Assembly: GCF_024105735.1 (NCBI RefSeq)
Contig: NZ_JAAAML010000001.1
Span: 1,063,809-1,127,808 of the forward strand
Length of the DNA: 64,000 nt
Direction: 5' to 3'
Source: Parahoeflea alexandrii
GTDB taxonomy: Bacteria; Pseudomonadota; Alphaproteobacteria; Rhizobiales; Rhizobiaceae
Shown here one piece after another: positions 51,607-61,224 of this stretch. A program made the translations under genes and the position numbers. The number at the start of each line of letters is the position of its first letter. Position 1 is the stretch's first letter. The notes under the pieces are model-generated. The model worked only from the letters and a program-made list of their open reading frames with translations. It ran no database searches and was not told the DNA's origin.

Positions 51607-52367
51607 GTCGAGAGGTCTGTTACCCCAGCGTGGCTGCGTAATCAACCGCAATTCAGGCCGGACTGCATCATTGTCAACGTCCACGGCTGCGCTGGTGTAA
51701 TTTCTCCGAATGACCTGATTCAACCTCGGTGCTTTTGGCGAGAGAAGACCAGCAAAGATTGATGTGTGAACACCGATCCGTTACCCCATCTGTCACCCTG
51801 GTCCGATGAACCCGTCCAATTGAACGGTCCAGGCCAGCCCAGTCTAAGTCCACGCCAGGGCAAGGCATTGTTGCTCCTGCCGGGCGTCCGAAATTCACGC
51901 TCTTGGGTCGGCTATATACAAAGTAACATATCCGACGGCCAAGAATGGATGTTCGGGGCAGCGGATTCACCGGTTCGGTTTGCGGCGGCTGAATCGGTTC
52001 AACCTCGATTCGTCGTCAAGGCCTGCCAAAGCCGGTGAGAATCGCCGTGAATCAAGGCAAGCCAGGCCGGCCCATGCCGGCAGAACGGTTCCGGATGGCC
52101 TGTGAACGCCCCGGATATCCTAATGAAGGGTAAACAAATGGCTGGCGCAGCGATGATTTCGTGTCATTTGTGCAACAGGGTTCCGTGAAGGCATGCGAAC
52201 GGTCCTCCGGTGGATGCGATCAGCGTTGCGCGCTCAGCCCCGGTGAGTATGTTCACTCTCGAAGGCACGGCGGTAACCCGCTTGACTTCTTCCATTGTGG
52301 GGATGGGACAGAGAATACTGTCCTTCAGCGACAACCCAGACCATTAACTTTTGACTGGAGGTCAGAA
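51607..52367. other. Intergenic region between tRNA-Ser and the porin gene
   Basis: 761 bp without a convincing gene. A 90-codon open stretch at 51766-52038 starts with GTG without a good ribosome site and has no recognisable features. ACAAATG (52134-52140) and CATTTGT (52165-52171) are inverted around 24 nt. The porin's long leader lies in the last 200 bp, with GAGG six bases before its ATG. The tRNA promoter is expected near 51607-51680 on the minus strand. Confidence 0.45.
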
Positions 52368-53447
52368 ATGAACATTAAGAGCCTTCTCATCGGCTCCGCA
52401 GCAGCTCTCGTTGCTGTATCCGGTGCACGCGCTGCAGACGCTATCGTTGCAGCTGAGCCTGAGCCCGTTGAATACGTCCGCGTTTGCGACGCTTTCGGCA
52501 CCGGCTTCTTCTACATCCCGGGCACCGAAACCTGCCTGAAGATCGACGGTTATGTCCGCTTCCGCGTTACTGCAAGCAAGGGCACTTCGGAATACCAGCA
52601 GAACACCCGCGCACGCCTCAACTTTGACGCTCGCTCGGAAACTGAACTCGGCACCCTGCGCGGCTACATCCGCTTCCAGTCCAACTCGGGCGGCGTTAAC
52701 GGCGACGCTGCAGTTGTTCAGGACCAGGCAATGCTGCAGCTCGGCGGCCTGTTCATGGGTTACACCGAATCGGCATTCGCAGCTCTGTGGGGCGGCGGCG
52801 TCGGCAACTTCGGCATCATCCAGACGGATAACGGCGGCATCTACGCTTACCAGCAGACCCAGCAGATCGGTTACCGCTATGACGCGGGCGCCTTCTACGC
52901 TGCTCTGGTTCTCGAAAACGATCTGGTCCCCGGCGCAGCTACCAGCGCTGCACGCGGTGACTGGGCTCCGGACGTCGTCGGCGTTCTCGGCATGACCCAG
53001 GGTTGGGGCGGCGCTGACGTGCGCATCGCCTACGACGAATCTGCCAAGGCAGTCGGCGTCAAGGGCCTTGTCGAAGTTGCTGTTGCAGCAACCGGCGGTT
53101 CGCTCCGCGTCGGCATGTTCTACAACAACAAGGTCGGCAACCGTTACGGCGTTGGTCTTCCTGGTGGTGCAGCTGGCGAAACCGCCAACTGGTCCGCAGG
53201 TCTTGGCTACACCCAGGACGTTACCGAAACCGTCAACGCGACTCTCGGCTACCAGTACTTTGACGGCTTCTCGGCCGCCAACGGTGGTACCACCAAGACC
53301 GCTCACCTCGTCGAAGGTGCTCTGTCGTGGACTCCGGTTACCAACTTCAACGTTCGTCTTGAAGGTAACTACGGCTGGAACAAGTCCAATGCTAACGTGA
53401 ACACCACGACTGCATCGGGCTTCGTCTGGGTACGTCGTTCGTTCTAA
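52368..53447 (+). CDS. Rhizobiales-type outer-membrane porin (RopA/Omp2b family)
   Basis: 359-residue outer-membrane beta-barrel. Signal peptide MNIKSLLIGSAAALVAVSGA cleaved near RAADA. Typical family start EPVEYVRVCDAFGTGFFYIPG followed by the second conserved Cys (ETCLKIDGYVRF); the two Cys are a family hallmark. The barrel ends in WVRRSF with the terminal Phe needed for outer-membrane insertion. Codon use is strongly biased (highly expressed gene). ATG at 52368 has GAGG upstream. Longer in-frame sequence upstream lacks the signal. A strong terminator follows. It forms a general diffusion pore for small solutes. Confidence 0.95.
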   Translation: MNIKSLLIGSAAALVAVSGARAADAIVAAEPEPVEYVRVCDAFGTGFFYIPGTETCLKIDGYVRFRVTASKGTSEYQQNTRARLNFDARSETELGTLRGYIRFQSNSGGVNGDAAVVQDQAMLQLGGLFMGYTESAFAALWGGGVGNFGIIQTDNGGIYAYQQTQQIGYRYDAGAFYAALVLENDLVPGAATSAARGDWAPDVVGVLGMTQGWGGADVRIAYDESAKAVGVKGLVEVAVAATGGSLRVGMFYNNKVGNRYGVGLPGGAAGETANWSAGLGYTQDVTETVNATLGYQYFDGFSAANGGTTKTAHLVEGALSWTPVTNFNVRLEGNYGWNKSNANVNTTTASGFVWVRRSF

Positions 53448-53471
53448 TCAAACCTCGGTTTGATCTGATGG

Positions 53472-53501
53472 AACCCGGCAGCTTTGGCTGCCGGGTTTTT
53501 T
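53472..53501 (+). terminator. Rho-independent terminator of the porin gene
   Basis: AACCCGGCAGC-TTTG-GCTGCCGGGTT is a perfect 11-bp stem with a 4-nt loop followed by TTTT, then CG and TTTTT, 25 nt after the stop. A second shorter stem ATCAAACC-TC-GGTTTGAT precedes it at 53447-53464. Confidence 0.93.
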
Positions 53502-53623
53502 CGTTTTTGCAGCTGACCTGCGGGTGCGGGTGCCGCCTCCACCGGGGCAATGCCGCTTTGGGCTTGGTCTTGGTCGGGCAGGGGTGATAGGCTTGCCGCC
53601 ACAAATTGCGTGGCGGAGATCTC

Positions 53624-55390
53624 ATGCGAAACGTCAGACTCTGGTTCTGGCCCGGTGTGGCCGCCGTTGCCTTTCTTGCCGCATTGGCGGTGTGGTTCAC
53701 GGCCGGTGTTGTCGAGACGGAACTCAAGGCAAGGGCACTCGCTGCGCTGCGCGGCGAAGACGGCTGGGCCCAGGTGACGCTCAAGGGCCGCGACCTGACG
53801 CTGACCGGGCTGGCACCGGATGAAGAAGACAGGGACCGTGCGCTGAGTGTTGCGCGGAGCATCTCGGGCGTCAGGCGTGTAACAGATGCCTCGGTGCTGC
53901 TGCCCGAGGAGGCGCCCTATCGTTTTTCAGCCGAGAAAACCCGAAACGGCATCGTGCTGGGTGGTTTCGTACCCAATGAAACGGTGCGTGCAGAAGTCAT
54001 TTCGTCGCTGACCGGCTTGCTCCCGGGGATCGCGCTGTCTGACCAGATGAAACTGGCACGCGGGGCGCCTGTGGGTCTTGCCAGCCTGGCGGCTTACGGG
54101 TTGTCGGTCTTCCCGCGTTTGTCGACGGGTTCCGTCGAGATCAGCGACCGGAGCATGAGGGTCAGCGGTCAGGCTCTTGATCCCGACGACCACGAGCTTG
54201 CCCTGGCGTCACTTGCCAGGATTCCCCCCTCGGCAGGAAGCGTCAGTGCGATCGACATCACGCCTGCCGCGGTTTCCGGGTCCTACACATGGGCTGCGGC
54301 GCGGAACGAGGATCGGTTGACCATCTCCGGCTACATTCCCGATTCCGCGGTTCGCTCGGCGATACTCTCCCTAGCCGGGGAAATCGGCGCTGGTGCAGAG
54401 ACGGAAGACGGAATGCGGTTCGCATCCGGCGTACCTCAACTCGTCGATTGGCTGGAAGCCACCGAGACCGGGTTGTCGCTACTCGCTGCGATGAGCCAGG
54501 GTACGGTCACGCTGACGGATGCGACCCTGGATGTATCGGGTGAGGCGCGGGACGCTGCAGCCTTCAGAAACATTCAGGACATTCTGGGAAACCGGTTGCC
54601 TGACGGGGTTAAGCTCGGGACAGCCGATATCGGAATGGCTCAAGGACAACCCTATGAATGGTCTGCGCGGCTGACGCGGCAGCAACTCGAACTTGATGGT
54701 CAGGTGCCCGATCAGGCCGTTCATGATGCTATTCTGAGTGCCGCACGGTTGAAAGTCGGGACGATCGAGATCCTTGACAGGATGGAGTTGTTGCCCGGCG
54801 CGCCGGACGGGTTCGGGCAAGCGGCGCTGATTGCGCTTCAGGCGCTCAGCAGACTTGAGCAATCGGAGGCGGTGCTGAAGGATCGGAACCTCTCTGTCCA
54901 GGGAAGCGCACTGAGCGGAATTGCGCTACGTGAGACAAGACGCCTGATTGAAGAGGGGTTGCCCGAGGGATTTTCCGGCACCGGCTCGTTGTCGAGGGCG
55001 GAAATCCCGGAGACGGTGTTGGTTCTGGCGGACTGCCAGCAGCAACTCGACTCTCTGGCGGGATCAAACACGGTGTTGTTTCAAACCGGCGATGCGGGCA
55101 TCGAGCCTCATTCCTTCGGGTTTCTCGACCGTATTGCGGCAACTGTGCAACAATGCGGCGACGTCCGGATGGAAATATCCGGCCACACCGACTCGGATGG
55201 CTCGGAAGCGGACAATCTCGCGCTGTCGGAGCGTCGTGCCGATGCGGTGGCGGATTATCTGACTGCGGCGGGCGTTGATGCCAAAAGGCTGGTGGCTGTC
55301 GGCCATGGGGAAAGTCGCCCGGTGCGGGAGAACGAAACCGTACAAGGCAAGGCGGCAAACCGCCGGATCGAGTTTCAAGTCATGAGGTAG
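53624..55390 (+). CDS. OmpA-family C-terminal protein with BON-like repeats
   Basis: 588-residue envelope protein. N-terminal membrane helix at about 8-26 (WPGVAAVAFLAALAVWFTAGV), likely a signal anchor. The middle holds several repeats of a short alpha/beta unit with the BON look (DLTLTGLAPDEEDRDRALSVA; ISGYIPDSAVRSAIL; LDGQVPDQAVHDAIL). The C-terminal OmpA peptidoglycan-binding domain contains the motif GHTDSDGSEADNLALSERRADAVADYL and VGHGESRPV, with NRRIEFQVM at the end. Start: ATG 53624 with GGAG upstream, 6 codons inside a longer frame. It probably tethers the envelope. The genes for a tiny membrane protein and an HhH protein follow. Confidence 0.85.
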   Translation: MRNVRLWFWPGVAAVAFLAALAVWFTAGVVETELKARALAALRGEDGWAQVTLKGRDLTLTGLAPDEEDRDRALSVARSISGVRRVTDASVLLPEEAPYRFSAEKTRNGIVLGGFVPNETVRAEVISSLTGLLPGIALSDQMKLARGAPVGLASLAAYGLSVFPRLSTGSVEISDRSMRVSGQALDPDDHELALASLARIPPSAGSVSAIDITPAAVSGSYTWAAARNEDRLTISGYIPDSAVRSAILSLAGEIGAGAETEDGMRFASGVPQLVDWLEATETGLSLLAAMSQGTVTLTDATLDVSGEARDAAAFRNIQDILGNRLPDGVKLGTADIGMAQGQPYEWSARLTRQQLELDGQVPDQAVHDAILSAARLKVGTIEILDRMELLPGAPDGFGQAALIALQALSRLEQSEAVLKDRNLSVQGSALSGIALRETRRLIEEGLPEGFSGTGSLSRAEIPETVLVLADCQQQLDSLAGSNTVLFQTGDAGIEPHSFGFLDRIAATVQQCGDVRMEISGHTDSDGSEADNLALSERRADAVADYLTAAGVDAKRLVAVGHGESRPVRENETVQGKAANRRIEFQVMR

Positions 55391-55429
55391 CCGGTCCGGC
55401 CAAAGGGCTGCGGGCCCGGGGAGAGACAA

Positions 55430-55528
55430 ATGTGGTACATGATTGCGCATCTTTGGTTCTGGCTGTTGCTGGCGTTTCTTGTCGGCGGACTGGTCGGGTG
55501 GAAGACCTGCGGGCGTCCGCGGGGCTGA
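55430..55528 (+). CDS. Small membrane protein, 32 residues
   Basis: Tiny open frame starting MWYMIAHLWFWLLLAFLVGG and ending KTCGRPRG. It has one strong hydrophobic helix (about 5-24) followed by a positively charged tail, so it should sit in the inner membrane with its C-terminus inside. A clear ribosome site (GGGGAGAG) stands 5 nt before the ATG. It lies 39 bp after the OmpA-type gene and 34 bp before the HhH gene. I cannot name its function. Small size hides it from standard gene finding. Confidence 0.7.
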   Translation: MWYMIAHLWFWLLLAFLVGGLVGWKTCGRPRG

Positions 55529-55562
55529 AGCCTGATTTCACTGCCACCTGGGAGGAGGAGAA

Positions 55563-56345
55563 ATGACCATGTTTATCGTCCAGAGCGTGTTGCTCATCGC
55601 CGTTGCGTTTGGCCTGGGATGCCTGTTCGGATGCTGGCTCAAGGGCCGGATGACGGTTCATCCGCGTCATTCGGGTGCCGCGGCCGCGGTGACGCATGAA
55701 GGCGCCGCGAAGACCTCGACTGCAAGTGAGCTTGCTGCGCCGAGACCGCATTACGAGCCTGCCACCACGCCTCAACCGGCCACCGCATTGACCTCCGATC
55801 CGGAGACTGTCGCCGCACCGCCGGCACCGGCTCAAGAGCCGAAGCCCGAGGGCCAATCGGCTCCGACCAAGAAGCCTGCCCGAGCCAGGACTGCGAAGCC
55901 TGCAACGACAAAGCCTGCGACCGGCAAGCGTATCCGGAAAGGTGATGCCACAGAGAGCAAGCCGGTGAAGGCCAAGGCAAAGGCTTCGAAAGCCGGCAAG
56001 GCGGGAAGCGATGCCTCCGCGAGAGCCAGGCCATCCGCCAAGGCCGGCTCCGCCGTTCCAGACACGCCCGACAATCTCAAACTTATCAAGGGGATCGGTC
56101 CGGCAATCGAAACCAAGCTGCAGGCTGCAGGGATCACCCGCTTCGCGCAGATAGCAGCCTGGACCAAGAAGGAGCAGGCTGAGTTCGCCGAGCAATTGTC
56201 ATTTTCCGGGCGTATCGAGCGCGAAGAGTGGGTGCGCCAGGCCAAGGTGCTGGCCAAGGGCGAAAAGACCGAATTCTCCAAGCGGGTTGCCAAGGGCGAG
56301 GTGGCGAGTTCGAAAGGTAAGCCCAGGGGTGGCGGTCAAAAGTAG
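55563..56345 (+). CDS. Membrane-anchored protein with low-complexity linker and helix-hairpin-helix domain
   Basis: 260-residue protein. Residues 3-27 form a membrane helix (FIVQSVLLIAVAFGLGCLFGC). Residues 40-170 are low-complexity, rich in Ala, Lys, Pro and Thr (KPATTKPATGKRIRK type). Residues 172-235 form a helix-hairpin-helix-like unit: DNLKLIKGIGPAIETKLQAAG with the GIG turn, then ITRFAQIAAWTKKEQAEFAE. The same unit occurs at the C-terminus of some alphaproteobacterial NuoE proteins. The ribosome site GGAGGAG sits right before the ATG. Its DNA-binding role is suggested by the fold only. Confidence 0.75.
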   Translation: MTMFIVQSVLLIAVAFGLGCLFGCWLKGRMTVHPRHSGAAAAVTHEGAAKTSTASELAAPRPHYEPATTPQPATALTSDPETVAAPPAPAQEPKPEGQSAPTKKPARARTAKPATTKPATGKRIRKGDATESKPVKAKAKASKAGKAGSDASARARPSAKAGSAVPDTPDNLKLIKGIGPAIETKLQAAGITRFAQIAAWTKKEQAEFAEQLSFSGRIEREEWVRQAKVLAKGEKTEFSKRVAKGEVASSKGKPRGGGQK

Positions 56346-56424
56346 CTGCGAACGCCCAAGGGAAGCATCGGGCTGGTTTCGAAATACCGAGCTTTCGATG
56401 CGGGAGGCCGCTCTCGGGCTGGTT

Positions 56425-57375
56425 TCAGTGCCGCCGTTGCTTGTCGACCGAAGCAAAGAATTTCGCGAGAATCCCCGGAATACCTTCAAGATGCAGGATG
56501 GGGGCATGGCCATGACCGGCAACCGTGACCGTCTCAAGTGAGGGAACCCGGTTTTTCATCTCGATCAGCGTCTCTTCGGAGAGCAGTGTCGAGTGCTCGC
56601 CGCGCAGGGCCATCAGCGGCATTCCGCCCAGGCCTTCGAACTGGGGCCACAGCGTAGGTAACGGCGTGCTGAGGTCGACGCCCTTCAGTCCGTCGACCAG
56701 GGCGGGATCGTAATCGGCAATCAGTTTACCGTCTTTCTCCACGTACACGGCGCGCGCGAAGTCGGACCAGTCCGGGCCGGTGAGAGCCGGAAAGCTCTTG
56801 GAATGGGCGTCAGCCAGGATCTGTGCGGCGTCCTCCCATGATTTGGGCCTGGGCATGCGCGACAGATAGGCCTTGATCTGGGCCAGCCCCGCGCCCTCGA
56901 TCACCGGCCCGATGTCGTTGAGCACGCCCGCCGCCATGACCCCCGGCCGGGTCGCCGCCAGCACGTGCATGATCAACCCGCCGCGCGAGGTGCCGATAAA
57001 TATCGCATGCTCGAGGCCGAGCGCCGCCATGCCGCTGAGCACATCCTCGGCCTCTACCGTGATGGTGTAACGCGAAGGGTCCTTGTCCCATGCCGAGCCG
57101 CCACGGCCGCGGTAGTCAAAACTGACCACGCGCCGAGGCGCCTTGGGATCGGTCGACAGGATTTTCGCCAGATCGTCAAAATCGCGGGTGTTGCGGGTCA
57201 GCCCTGGCAGGCACACCACCGGCAAGCGGTCACGGGTTGCGGGATTGTGGCGGCCGTAATCAGCCGCATGCAGCCTCAGTCCGTCACTTGCGGAATAGAA
57301 CACGCTTTCCCAGGTACCGGTGTCCTGTTTGCCCGTGTTCAGTTTGCTGGTGCCGCCAGATGCTCCGTTCGTCAT
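56425..57375 (-). CDS. Alpha/beta-fold hydrolase
   Basis: 316-residue hydrolase. The nucleophile elbow reads GTSRGG, the oxyanion region LPGLTRNTRDF follows beta-strand 3, the acidic residue is likely Glu in LRGEHSTLL, and the catalytic His lies in GHGHAP. The cap region is short. ATG at 57375 has AGGA six bases upstream; an earlier in-frame start adds 17 residues without family match. It is convergent with the HhH gene (79-bp gap with a direct repeat TCGGGCTGGTTTC). Substrate unknown; esterase or lactonase activity is typical. Confidence 0.85.
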   Translation of the reverse strand: MTNGASGGTSKLNTGKQDTGTWESVFYSASDGLRLHAADYGRHNPATRDRLPVVCLPGLTRNTRDFDDLAKILSTDPKAPRRVVSFDYRGRGGSAWDKDPSRYTITVEAEDVLSGMAALGLEHAIFIGTSRGGLIMHVLAATRPGVMAAGVLNDIGPVIEGAGLAQIKAYLSRMPRPKSWEDAAQILADAHSKSFPALTGPDWSDFARAVYVEKDGKLIADYDPALVDGLKGVDLSTPLPTLWPQFEGLGGMPLMALRGEHSTLLSEETLIEMKNRVPSLETVTVAGHGHAPILHLEGIPGILAKFFASVDKQRRH

Positions 57376-57448
57376 GGCCAATCCTGCTCCTGTCGCTTTC
57401 TCTTCACGAGCAAGCCTATAGCCCATTTCGAGCCGGATGGGACAGACT

Positions 57449-59488
57449 TCATCTGCGGCCGAACCTCAGATCGTTTTCAATGTCGGCCGGTTGGCCCAGT
57501 CGGGCCTTGTAGATCTGATAGTTCTCCATCACCCGCTGAACGTAATGACGGGTCTCCGTGAACGGAATGAGCTCGATCCAGTCGATCACTTCATCAAGTG
57601 GCTGGCCGCGTGGATCGCCAAAACGATTGATCCACTGCGGGACGCGGCTCGGACCGGCATTGTAGGCGATGAAGGTGAGAATGTAGGAACCGCCGAAATC
57701 GGAAATCTGTTCGCCGAGGAAGTGCGCGCCAAGCGTGGCATTGTAGCCGGCATCGGTGGTCAGGCGCTGCTTCGAATAGGCGAGACCATGACGTGCCGCG
57801 ACACCCTTGGCTGTCCCGGGAAGGATCTGCAACAGGCCGCGGGCATTGGCGGGCGAGATCGCCGCCTTGTTGAAGGCGCTTTCCTGGCGCGCAATCGAAT
57901 AGGCGAGCGCCTTGCCGGACCCGTCTATGTTGGCGGCACTTGGCACGGCACCCAGCGGGTAGGCGAGGGCAGCCACATCCAGCCCTCTGTTCCAGGCGAT
58001 CTTGCCGACCTGCAACGACAGTTGATGGTCGCCCCGCCTTTCTGCCATGGCCGCCAGAATGGCCAGCTCTCCGGGACTTTCAAGTTCGGCGGCCAGCGCC
58101 CGGTAGAGCGTGTCGGCACGCCATTCGGCGCCCGCGCTTTCGAGTTTGCTGATGGCCTGGACGGCTTCACGGGCTGCAAACCGGTTCCGGTCGCTGGCCG
58201 AGGGGGACGGGTAGGCAATGTTCAGTTTCTTGCGGCCCAGTTTTGCGCTGGCGAGCTGCCCGTAGAAGGTCGAGGGATGGTTAGCGGCTCTTGCGTAATG
58301 GTCCGATGCCTTGCCGCCGGCACCTGCGTCTGCGGCGCGACCGAGCCAGTAATGGGCCCGGGCGGTCGAGATCTGGCCGCTTGCCACTGTCAGGATCCTG
58401 GCAAAATGCCCGGCAGCGGTCTTTGCGTCGCCCAGACCTCTGAGCGCATACCAGCCGGCATGGAACTCGGCTTCGGCCACGTCTTCGGGACTTTGTGCGA
58501 GATGGGCGCCAGCCAGCCTGTAGGCTCCTTTCGGATCGCCGTCCTCATAAAGGCCACGGCTGACGATGCGGGCTTCCACCCACCATTCGTCCGGATCAAC
58601 AAGGGCTGCGCGGTCGCGCGGCATTTTGGCCAGAAGCGCGGCTGCTTCCTTGTTTTTCTCAAGCTCGCGAAGGTGGCGAATGCGCAGATACAGATATGCC
58701 GGCGTCTGGTGCCAGGAGCGGTCGACTGCCTTGATGGCGTCGGCGGCCTTTGTTGGCGTTCGTATCACAGCGGCCCAGGCCCGGTAGAGCGACTGGGCTT
58801 CAGCCCTTGACGACAATTTGCCGGCGTCGCTGACCTGATCGCGATAAAGCAGCATTTCCATCCGGCGGAAATGATCGGCCTTGGTCAACAGGCTGTCGAA
58901 CTCGGAAAGGAAAAGGCTGGCATCGCGGTCGTTCATGCTGACCGTGCGCCAGACTTCCGAAGCAATGGCGCGGGCGCGTTTGGTGTCGCCCGTGGCGGCC
59001 AGTGCCCTGATCAGTATGATCGCGCCTCTGGCGGTTTCGGGCTGCCTGCCGGCAAAAACCGAGAGCACCTTCCGTGCCGGCGGATCCTCGTGGAAAAGAG
59101 CGTTTTCGAGCAGGCGCGGCAAAGCATTGAGACCCGGCCAGCCTTTCAATTCCACCGCTGCTTCCGAGATTTCGCCGGAAGGAACATCTTCGAGCCCGGA
59201 GAGGGCGATCGCCCAGGTCAGGATGTGCCGGTCGAGCGTCGCGCGCGGAAGCATGTCGCGGATCTGACGGGCAAGGCTTGCGTTTCCGTCACTGAGGGCT
59301 TCGAGGCCGGAGCCGAGCGCGTTCATGACGGGCGTTACCGGAGCGGCAGGTGCTTGAACGCCGGGAGCCTCGGCCTGGGGCCGCGGGGTGGGCAAGGGAA
59401 TCGATCCGGAGGGCAGGGGCGCAGCCCCGCTGGCGGTTGCCAGGATACAGGTCAGTACAGTCAGGGTAGCGAGAGCGATTTTTGACAT
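57449..59488 (-). CDS. Soluble lytic murein transglycosylase (Slt family)
   Basis: 679-residue exported enzyme that cleaves the glycan strands of peptidoglycan to 1,6-anhydro ends. Signal peptide MSKIALATLTVLTCILATASG. A Pro-rich stretch then a long alpha-helical U-shaped solenoid (about 60-500), then the SLT domain with catalytic Glu536 (RQESAFN), and family blocks ARGLLQILPGTAKGVA and ILTFIAYNAGPSRVPQW. ATG 59488 is selected because GAAGGTGA precedes it and it begins the signal peptide. Located next to dapA, as in other Rhizobiales, with divergent start. Confidence 0.92.
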   Translation of the reverse strand: MSKIALATLTVLTCILATASGAAPLPSGSIPLPTPRPQAEAPGVQAPAAPVTPVMNALGSGLEALSDGNASLARQIRDMLPRATLDRHILTWAIALSGLEDVPSGEISEAAVELKGWPGLNALPRLLENALFHEDPPARKVLSVFAGRQPETARGAIILIRALAATGDTKRARAIASEVWRTVSMNDRDASLFLSEFDSLLTKADHFRRMEMLLYRDQVSDAGKLSSRAEAQSLYRAWAAVIRTPTKAADAIKAVDRSWHQTPAYLYLRIRHLRELEKNKEAAALLAKMPRDRAALVDPDEWWVEARIVSRGLYEDGDPKGAYRLAGAHLAQSPEDVAEAEFHAGWYALRGLGDAKTAAGHFARILTVASGQISTARAHYWLGRAADAGAGGKASDHYARAANHPSTFYGQLASAKLGRKKLNIAYPSPSASDRNRFAAREAVQAISKLESAGAEWRADTLYRALAAELESPGELAILAAMAERRGDHQLSLQVGKIAWNRGLDVAALAYPLGAVPSAANIDGSGKALAYSIARQESAFNKAAISPANARGLLQILPGTAKGVAARHGLAYSKQRLTTDAGYNATLGAHFLGEQISDFGGSYILTFIAYNAGPSRVPQWINRFGDPRGQPLDEVIDWIELIPFTETRHYVQRVMENYQIYKARLGQPADIENDLRFGRR

Positions 59489-59827
59489 CGTCACCTTCTG
59501 TGCGCATTGACGTTTCCGCCATCCGGTCACCACCCGTGGCTTCCCGGTTGCCGGTCTGTTTTCCCACCCTTGACCGTCTCTAGCAAAAACCCGGTGAAAC
59601 AAGGATTAAGAAAAGCTTATAAACTTCGTTCGAATGCGATGTTCCGACACAATTGCGGGTAATCTGCGGCCAGACCAGCGAACCGCCCGTTCAGGTGACG
59701 TCAATCGGCGCAAAAGCGCTGCCAGAGCCTGCGCAAGGCTTTTCGGCTGCCGTTATTTCCTGTATCGCCTGCGGTACAGGTGAGTGAAAGCGCCCAGGGG
59801 CGCGAAGTACAGTATTTGGAGAGCAGC

Positions 59828-60709
59828 ATGTTCAAGGGTTCCCTTCCGGCCCTCATTACCCCTTTCACCGAGGATGGCGCGGTGGATGAGGATGGCTTTG
59901 CGCGCCATGTCGAGCGCATGATCAAGGCTGGAAGCGGTGGTCTGGTTCCAGTCGGCACCACCGGCGAATCCCCGACGCTGACGCATGCCGAGCACAAGCG
60001 CGTTGTCGAACTGTGCGTCGAGGTTGCCGCGGGCCGGGTTCCGGTGATCGCCGGCGCCGGATCGAACAACACGGCGGAATCGATCGAACTTGCCGTTCAT
60101 GCCGAGAAGGCTGGTGCCGATGCCGTGCTGGTCGTGACGCCCTACTACAACAAGCCGACGCAGAAGGGGCTCTATCAGCATTTCAAGGCCGTGGCCGAGG
60201 CAATCACGCTGCCGATCATCATCTACAACATACCGCCGCGCTCGGTGATCGACATGTCGGTGGAGACGATGGCGGCGCTTGCCCGTGACTTCTTCAACAT
60301 TGTCGGCGTCAAGGACGCGACGGGGAACCTCGCCCGCGTGCCGGAGCAGCGGATGGCCTGTGGCAAGGATTTCGTGCAATTGTCCGGTGAGGATCCGACC
60401 GCGCTCGGCTTCAATGCGCATGGCGGTGTTGGCTGCATCTCGGTGACGGCCAATGTGGCGCCCCGGCAATGTGTCGAGTTTCAGGAGGCAACCCTGCGCG
60501 GCGACTATGCCACGGCGCTGACGCTGCTTGACCGGCTGATGCCGCTTCACAAGGCGATCTTCCACGAGCCCGGTGTGGCTGGGACGAAGTATTGCCTGGC
60601 CAAGATGGGCCTGATCAAGAATGTCGTGCGCTCGCCGCTCACTCCGGTAGAGCCGGGTACCGCGGCCCTGCTTGACGCGGCGCTTGCTCAGGCGGGCGTG
60701 GCGGGCTGA
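59828..60709 (+). CDS. dapA: 4-hydroxy-tetrahydrodipicolinate synthase
   Basis: 293-residue class I aldolase-type enzyme condensing pyruvate with aspartate-semialdehyde in lysine and diaminopimelate synthesis. Key residues: Thr45 and Thr46 (GTTGES), Tyr134 (IIYNIPPRS with Arg139) and Schiff-base Lys162 (GVKDATG). ATG 59828 preceded by GGAG; a start 16 codons earlier lacks support. Two bases separate it from smpB, so the two genes are one transcript. Confidence 0.95.
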   Translation: MFKGSLPALITPFTEDGAVDEDGFARHVERMIKAGSGGLVPVGTTGESPTLTHAEHKRVVELCVEVAAGRVPVIAGAGSNNTAESIELAVHAEKAGADAVLVVTPYYNKPTQKGLYQHFKAVAEAITLPIIIYNIPPRSVIDMSVETMAALARDFFNIVGVKDATGNLARVPEQRMACGKDFVQLSGEDPTALGFNAHGGVGCISVTANVAPRQCVEFQEATLRGDYATALTLLDRLMPLHKAIFHEPGVAGTKYCLAKMGLIKNVVRSPLTPVEPGTAALLDAALAQAGVAG

Positions 60710-60711
60710 TC

Positions 60712-61194
60712 ATGGCTCCCAGGAAGGACGACAAATCCCAGCACGGAAAGGTCGTGGCTGAAAACCGCAAGGCTCGGTTCAACTACGAGATTGTCGACAC
60801 GATCGAGGCTGGCCTGGTTTTGGCCGGCACCGAGGTGAAGTCGCTTCGGGAAGGCAAGGCAAACATCGCCGAATCCTACGCCAATGAGGAAGGCGGCGAG
60901 ATGTGGCTGATCAATTCCTACGTGCCCGAATATCTGCAGGCCAACCGTTTCAACCATGAGCCCCGGCGGCGGCGCAAGATCCTGCTCAAGGCGCGCGAAA
61001 TCGCGCGGCTGGCGCAGGGCGTTCAGCGTGACGGGATGACCCTGGTTCCGCTCAAGATCTACTTCAATGACAAGGGCAGGGCCAAGCTTCTGCTGGCGCT
61101 GGCACGTGGCAAGAAACTGCACGACAAGCGCCAGACCCAGAAGGAGCGTGACTGGAACCGGGACAAATCCAGGCTGTTGCGCGATCGCGGCTAG
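60712..61194 (+). CDS. smpB: SsrA-binding protein SmpB
   Basis: 160-residue RNA-binding protein that brings tmRNA to stalled ribosomes (trans-translation). Family blocks: [53 protein letters not shown] and the basic C-terminal tail [19 protein letters not shown] that mimics the codon-anticodon region. Follows dapA by 2 bp. Length and motifs are canonical. Confidence 0.96.
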   Translation: MAPRKDDKSQHGKVVAENRKARFNYEIVDTIEAGLVLAGTEVKSLREGKANIAESYANEEGGEMWLINSYVPEYLQANRFNHEPRRRRKILLKAREIARLAQGVQRDGMTLVPLKIYFNDKGRAKLLLALARGKKLHDKRQTQKERDWNRDKSRLLRDRG

Positions 61195-61224
61195 GGCTTG
61201 CACCCGCCAGGCTGACGTCCGGAG

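Noticed and set aside
51399-51641. Plus-strand open frame containing RKGFEPSIPFRVYSLSRG
   Set aside because: This is the complement of the tRNA-Ser gene, a well-known false protein in databases.
51766-52038. 90-codon plus-strand open frame between tRNA-Ser and the porin
   Set aside because: GTG start without a ribosome site, no recognisable feature and no typical codon bias.
52362-53306. Minus-strand frame opposite the porin
   Set aside because: The porin has signal peptide, conserved Cys pair, terminal Phe and terminator; the antisense frame results from its codon bias.
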